Positions 60,725 to 64,000 of a DNA stretch of 64,000 nucleotides are shown here, one piece after another. Position 1 is the stretch's first letter; the number at the start of each line of letters is the position of its first letter. The translations under genes and the position numbers were made by a program. The DNA comes from Chrysopilus asiliformis. Taxonomy: Eukaryota > Arthropoda > Insecta > Diptera > Rhagionidae. The stretch lies in the NCBI GenBank assembly GCA_964034945.1, contig OZ035961.1, forward strand, positions 12,163,001-12,227,000, given 5' to 3'. A model generated the notes under the pieces. That model searched no databases. It worked only from the letters and a program-made list of their open reading frames with translations, and was not told the DNA's origin.

Positions 60725-60956
60725 CAGCGTTTTCCAAACTGGGAGGCGTGCCTCCCTAGGGAGGCGTGGACTAGTCTAAGGGGAGGCGCAAATATTAGCC
60801 ACATTGACAAAAAAAGTGCACGTGCAGCTAATACAATACGTAACATATAGGTACATATTAACTACTATGCTGCTGATGCTACCCTATGGAAGAGAGGCGC
60901 CATATGATCAAATATTTTTAAGGGAACCGTGGTAAAATAAAGTTTGGAAACCACTG
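60725..60956. mobile_element. 232-bp hAT MITE with perfect 8-bp TSD
   Basis: The termini CAGCGTTTTCCAAACTG and AAGTTTGGAAACCACTG are inverted repeats between identical octamers CTTTAAAC (60717-60724 and 60957-60964). It contains repeated 'gggaggcgtg' blocks and no coding capacity. The CAG…CTG ends resemble the larger hAT element at 19915. Confidence 0.92.
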
Positions 60957-61095
60957 CTTTAAACTTTGTTATATTCATTTTCTCCCAAAAACACACAGTT
61001 TTCGACAAATTTTCAAAAAACAGTATTTTTTCAAAAAAAATTGTATGGGGGGTACCTGTCAACCTACCGTTACTTTTCCAAAAGTAGAAAACTAA

Positions 61096-61190
61096 ACGCA
61101 TTGAGCTAGCAACTTGATTTTTTTTTATAAATGAGTTGTATTTTTGTACAACTCATTTATAAAAAAAATCAAGTTGCTAGCTCAATGCGT
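61096..61190. repeat. Near-perfect palindrome with 45-bp arms
   Basis: The arm 61096-61140 (ACGCATTGAGCTAGCAACTT…) is the reverse complement of 61147-61190 apart from one extra T, with only six bases between. The right arm matches the 'tcaagt.gctagctcaa' leader of the LINE-like tails at 37330 and 46145, so an inverted duplication of a retrotransposon piece is likely. Confidence 0.9.
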
Positions 61191-61232
61191 TCTCCAGTTA
61201 TTATGAAAGTCTTCTGCGGTAGGTTATTAACA

Positions 61233-61391
61233 ACAAGGCGACGAGGAAAACCCAACCTCAGATGGCAAGACGGCGTTGACCAGGACGCGAAGAGAACTGA
61301 ATAGCAAAACTGGAGGACATCGGCACGTGACCGAGACCTCTGGCGATAGACATTGCGGCAGGCCAAGACCGGAAACCGGTTGTGGTGCCGA
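61233..61391 (+). pseudogene. Decayed LINE pol C-terminal fragment
   Basis: In one frame the segment reads TRRRGKPNLRWQDGVDQDA, then KRTE, a TAG stop, QNWRTSARDRDLWR, a second TAG, and TLRQAKTGNR. The pattern RGRPxxRWxDxVxxDxxxxxxxxWRxxAxDRxxWRxxxxxAK is the stretch found downstream of the reverse transcriptase in many insect non-LTR retrotransposons. Two in-frame stops and no upstream reverse transcriptase show it is dead and 5'-truncated. A GAGAGAGA run and GACAGACCGACAGACAG follow, as expected of a 3' tail. Confidence 0.7.
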
Positions 61392-61760
61392 GAGAGAGAA
61401 AGAGAGAGAGAGAAAAAGGACAGACCGACAGACAGATGCGCGGACGTCCTCATAATTTTGCTTGAAACGAATTTCGTACTGATCAGAAAGTTTCTATCTG
61501 CCCCCTGTTCTCGAGTCGGTCCCCGTCATAAATACAATACTTCCCTTCTATATCAGAGGAAAGTAAAAACCTCCTATGCAAACTGACGTATGGATTTTTT
61601 TTTGGAAATATTAGGGATATTCACAGAAGCTATTAAAGTAGCTATTATCGTCGTAAAATAGTATTGTTAAAGTTTTGTAAACAACAACAAAATACACGGA
61701 AACATATTTTGCAACGTTAACACAATTTTTGGTGTATTAATCGCTTGGTGTAGAACGCTA

Positions 61761-62658
61761 TTGGGAGTATGCATTGAAAATGAGCGTTTTGTATTGAGAC
61801 TCATAATTCGGCAGGTATATATCCGATCGGGCTGAAATAAATTTTACCTGAAAGCTAAAACCCTAGGCTGCAAACATCAGTCCAATTTCAACTGCCGGAG
61901 TGTAAAGACGTTTTTATCCGAAATTTTAAACATGGCTAAGTTCGTGCCAACAAAACCGTTTTTACGGGGAATTCTTTTACATTACTTCCACCGAAAGACA
62001 ACAGCAGCTGAGGGGCATAGAATATTAGTGGAAACATACGGCGACAATGCTCTTTCAGAACAAACATGCAGAAGATGGTTTCAACAATTCAAGGGTGGTG
62101 ATTTTGACTTCGAAGATGAAGAACATCCTGGTGCTGAGAAAAAGTTTGAAGATACCGATTTGGAGGCATTACTTGATGAAGATCCATGCCAGACACAGGA
62201 AGAGCTTGCGGAAACATTGGGAGTCGATCAATCAACAGAAAAACGGCCGCAATTCACCGACAGACACGACAAAGTTATTTTGCAACATGACAACGCACGA
62301 CCCCATGTTGCAAATGTTGTAAAAAACTACCTGGAGAACCTCAAATGGGAAGTCCTACCCCACCCGCCGTATTCACCAGACATTGCCCCCTCCGATTACC
62401 ATTTGTTCCGGTCGATTACACATGGCCTGGCTGAGCAGCGATTTTCTTCTTATGACGATACCAAAAAATGGGTCGATGACTGGATTGCCTCAAAAGACCA
62501 AGACTTTTTCCAGCGTGGAATCCGCATGCTACCTGAAAGATGGGAGAAGGTCGTAGCTGCCGATGGACAGTATTTTCAATGATCTGAGTCTGATAGTTTT
62601 CTCAAAATAAACTTTTGATTTTTATAAAAAAACGCTCATTTTCAATGCATACTCCTAA
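61761..62658 (+). mobile_element. 898-bp internally deleted mariner element
   Basis: The ends TTGGGAGTATGCATTGAAAA and TTTTCAATGCATACTCCTAA are inverted repeats with TA on both sides (61759-61760 and 62659-62660). A full mariner is about 1.3 kb. This copy lacks roughly 390 bp inside the gene. A related copy with the same junction is at 43768-44430. Confidence 0.93.
61932..62582 (+). pseudogene. Mariner transposase with in-frame internal deletion (216 residues)
   Basis: The frame is open from MAKFVPTKPFLRGILLHYFH to the natural C-terminus (…WEKVVAADGQYFQ). Residues 1-100 contain the paired helix-turn-helix DNA-binding region (SEQTCRRWFQQF). At about residue 102 (GVDQST|EKRPQF) some 128 residues are missing, including the first catalytic Asp. 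The other two, Asp120 (QHDNARPH) and Asp155 (APSDYH), remain 34 residues apart as in mariner D,D34D. It may still bind the inverted repeats but should not cut DNA. The frame is intact, with no stops, which suggests a fairly young deletion derivative. The natural ATG lies just after the 5' untranslated part shared with the other copy. Confidence 0.9.
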
Positions 62659-63932
62659 TAAATTTGGGTAAATATTTGAAATAATCAAAAAGGACCTTAG
62701 CAATTCGCTCATAGTTAACAGTTTTGGTTAATTGTTTGACAGATGGATGTACGGGCAGACGGACGGACAGATTTTTTTTCAGAAAGACGCGGTACGCAGA
62801 AGTTTACAGAAATACTCCGTATGAGAAAACTTTGATCAAAAATAATACAAACTCGTGTAAAACGAATAACTAATATTGTTGATTTTTTTTGGAGGCATTT
62901 AGGGGCCGGATTTGGGGCATTTGGAGGCCGCTCTCCTAACTCTGAGCGCGGCTTCGTGACTATTCTCAAAAACTCTAACCGGAAAGCCACTGAATCGATT
63001 GAGGTGAAATCATGACCCATGGTTTTTTGAGGAAAGAGTTTAAACAAAAGAACTCACATACGTATAATAAATAATCTCTTTTCATAATAATTAAGATCTT
63101 GATTGCGTTCTTTAGATTCATGAAAAAGTCTTATAATAATAAACAAAAACAAACATTGAAAAGCAAATAAACAAAATAATATAATGCTACCTCTGTAAAA
63201 TCTTCAATTAAAACTAATGAGGCCTTCATTATAACTAATGAATTTATTCTTTCTCAGAATTTTTTTTAAAACCTGCATTTACTTTTCAAAAAAAAAAAGA
63301 TTTTTTTTTCGTCGCTATGGTTAGAAATTTTTTTTTCTAGGTTTCAACAAACATTCGTATCCGCAATAACGAAATTTATCATTTCCCTGCACCTGCGTAA
63401 TATTTCCACATTGTATTGTAAGTAATATTTTTAGGTTTTCTTTTTTCTCAATTTTCTATTTTCTTCCTATATTGTCTCAATACCGTATTTCCATCTGTAA
63501 TTCAATTTACTTCAAGATCAATTTCATCATGAAATATTTTTGGGATGAAATATTTTATTAGATTCGTGTTGGAGAGGGGATAGGCCTCAGTACATGAAAA
63601 AGTGATTTGATACACTTGAATTACTTTCGTACCTGAGAGTATTGTATGATCTATTTAAATTTCCAGAAGGTGGTTTTTTGAACAATAAAATATTTGGCAG
63701 CAAATTATTTGCCGGATATAATTTGGTGAACATAATTGCATATTTTTTATTTCATTAATATTGAGTGCGTAATTTATTGAGAAATTGGTTTTTGACAAGG
63801 TTTTTTTTGTTGATTTTTGCAAAGCATTTTCCGAAGAAAAAAATTAAAGAAAAGCACAGACGGTCCTGGTCTAGGCTATCTAATTTATATTCAACTAAAT
63901 TTTGTTTTCCTAAGTTCTGTTTTACTCACACT

Positions 63933-63966
63933 TTTAGCCGGGCGATGCCGGGTAAAAATTCTAGTA
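63933..63966 (-). mobile_element. Non-LTR retrotransposon terminus fragment (reversed)
   Basis: Read on the minus strand it gives CTACTAGAATTTTTACCCGG and CATCGCCCGGCTAAAAG. That resembles the opening of the fragment at 24202 (CACTAGCTTGCATACCCGTC, ATTGCCGGGTTAAG). It lies close to the window edge, so its extent is unknown. Confidence 0.4.
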
Positions 63967-64000
63967 GATTTTATATTCTAACCAAATAACCCGACTTCAA

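Larger units (their letters stand above)
47989..64000 (+). other. Probable CASK intron continuing past the window (at least 16 kb)
   Basis: After the gtaagt donor I find no sequence encoding the expected next segment (…PHYMAPEVV…), so the remainder is read as intron. Elements in it are listed separately. I see nothing recognisable in 47989-48426, 49461-51568 apart from a short CA microsatellite, 52668-53475, 54141-57222, 57701-58291, 58843-60724, 61392-61760 and 62659-63932. A GC-rich patch at 55430-55620 looks repeat-like rather than coding. Confidence 0.75.

Overview
The window is AT-rich animal DNA, almost certainly insect and probably from a true fly (Diptera). It is the interior of one long gene. 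Four short exons on the + strand (28580-28692, 35308-35413, 44489-44566, 47807-47988) join in phase. They encode about 159 residues of the N-terminal CaM-kinase-like domain of CASK (fly name Caki/CMG), the membrane-associated guanylate kinase scaffold. The peptide is nearly the same as I remember the Drosophila protein, including the dipteran-looking stretch [11 protein letters not shown], which is the main reason for suggesting Diptera. The first exon (start codon and the end of the glycine-rich loop) and all exons after the GFG motif were not found and presumably lie outside. The 28.6 kb before the first exon and the 16 kb after the last are therefore read as parts of very large introns.

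Between exons 2 and 3 of this window lies a GC-rich 72-base segment (42289-42360). It has consensus splice sites at both ends, a length divisible by three, the right phase and no stop. It looks like an unreported cassette exon that would add 24 residues to the hinge of the CASK kinase domain.

The rest is intron filled with small, mostly non-autonomous DNA transposons and simple repeats. From left to right: an AGTACT-rich field (1-300); a TA-flanked MITE and a long-TIR MITE (6779-7269); a 13/22-bp minisatellite (8098-8256); a 1-kb TIR element carrying a spliced Myb/SANT-like gene (10260-11299); a piggyBac-like TTAA MITE (16093-16239); a deleted mariner-type copy (16782-17341); a hAT element with a perfect 8-bp target duplication (19915-20808); a TTGTACTAAA array (22728-23420); a CCCAAG-ended element (23541-24076) whose larger sibling is at 51569-52667; a non-LTR retrotransposon tail (24202-24670); a second TTAA MITE (33267-33472) and a fold-back element (33785-34322); a GGACAGAC array (37374-37591); an internally deleted mariner (43768-44430) and its longer relative (61761-62658); a GATTAC hexamer array with hairpins (48867-49460); a TA-flanked MITE containing a tRNA-like SINE head (53476-54140); a second deleted copy of the 16782 mariner family (58292-58842); a small hAT MITE (60725-60956); and a decayed LINE pol fragment beside a 45-bp-arm palindrome (61096-61391).

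No bacterial-style operons, rRNA, CRISPR or clear functional tRNA genes were seen. No second host gene could be recognised on either strand. Two long unexplained minus-strand reading frames (42430-42981 and 14854-15243) are noted but not assigned.
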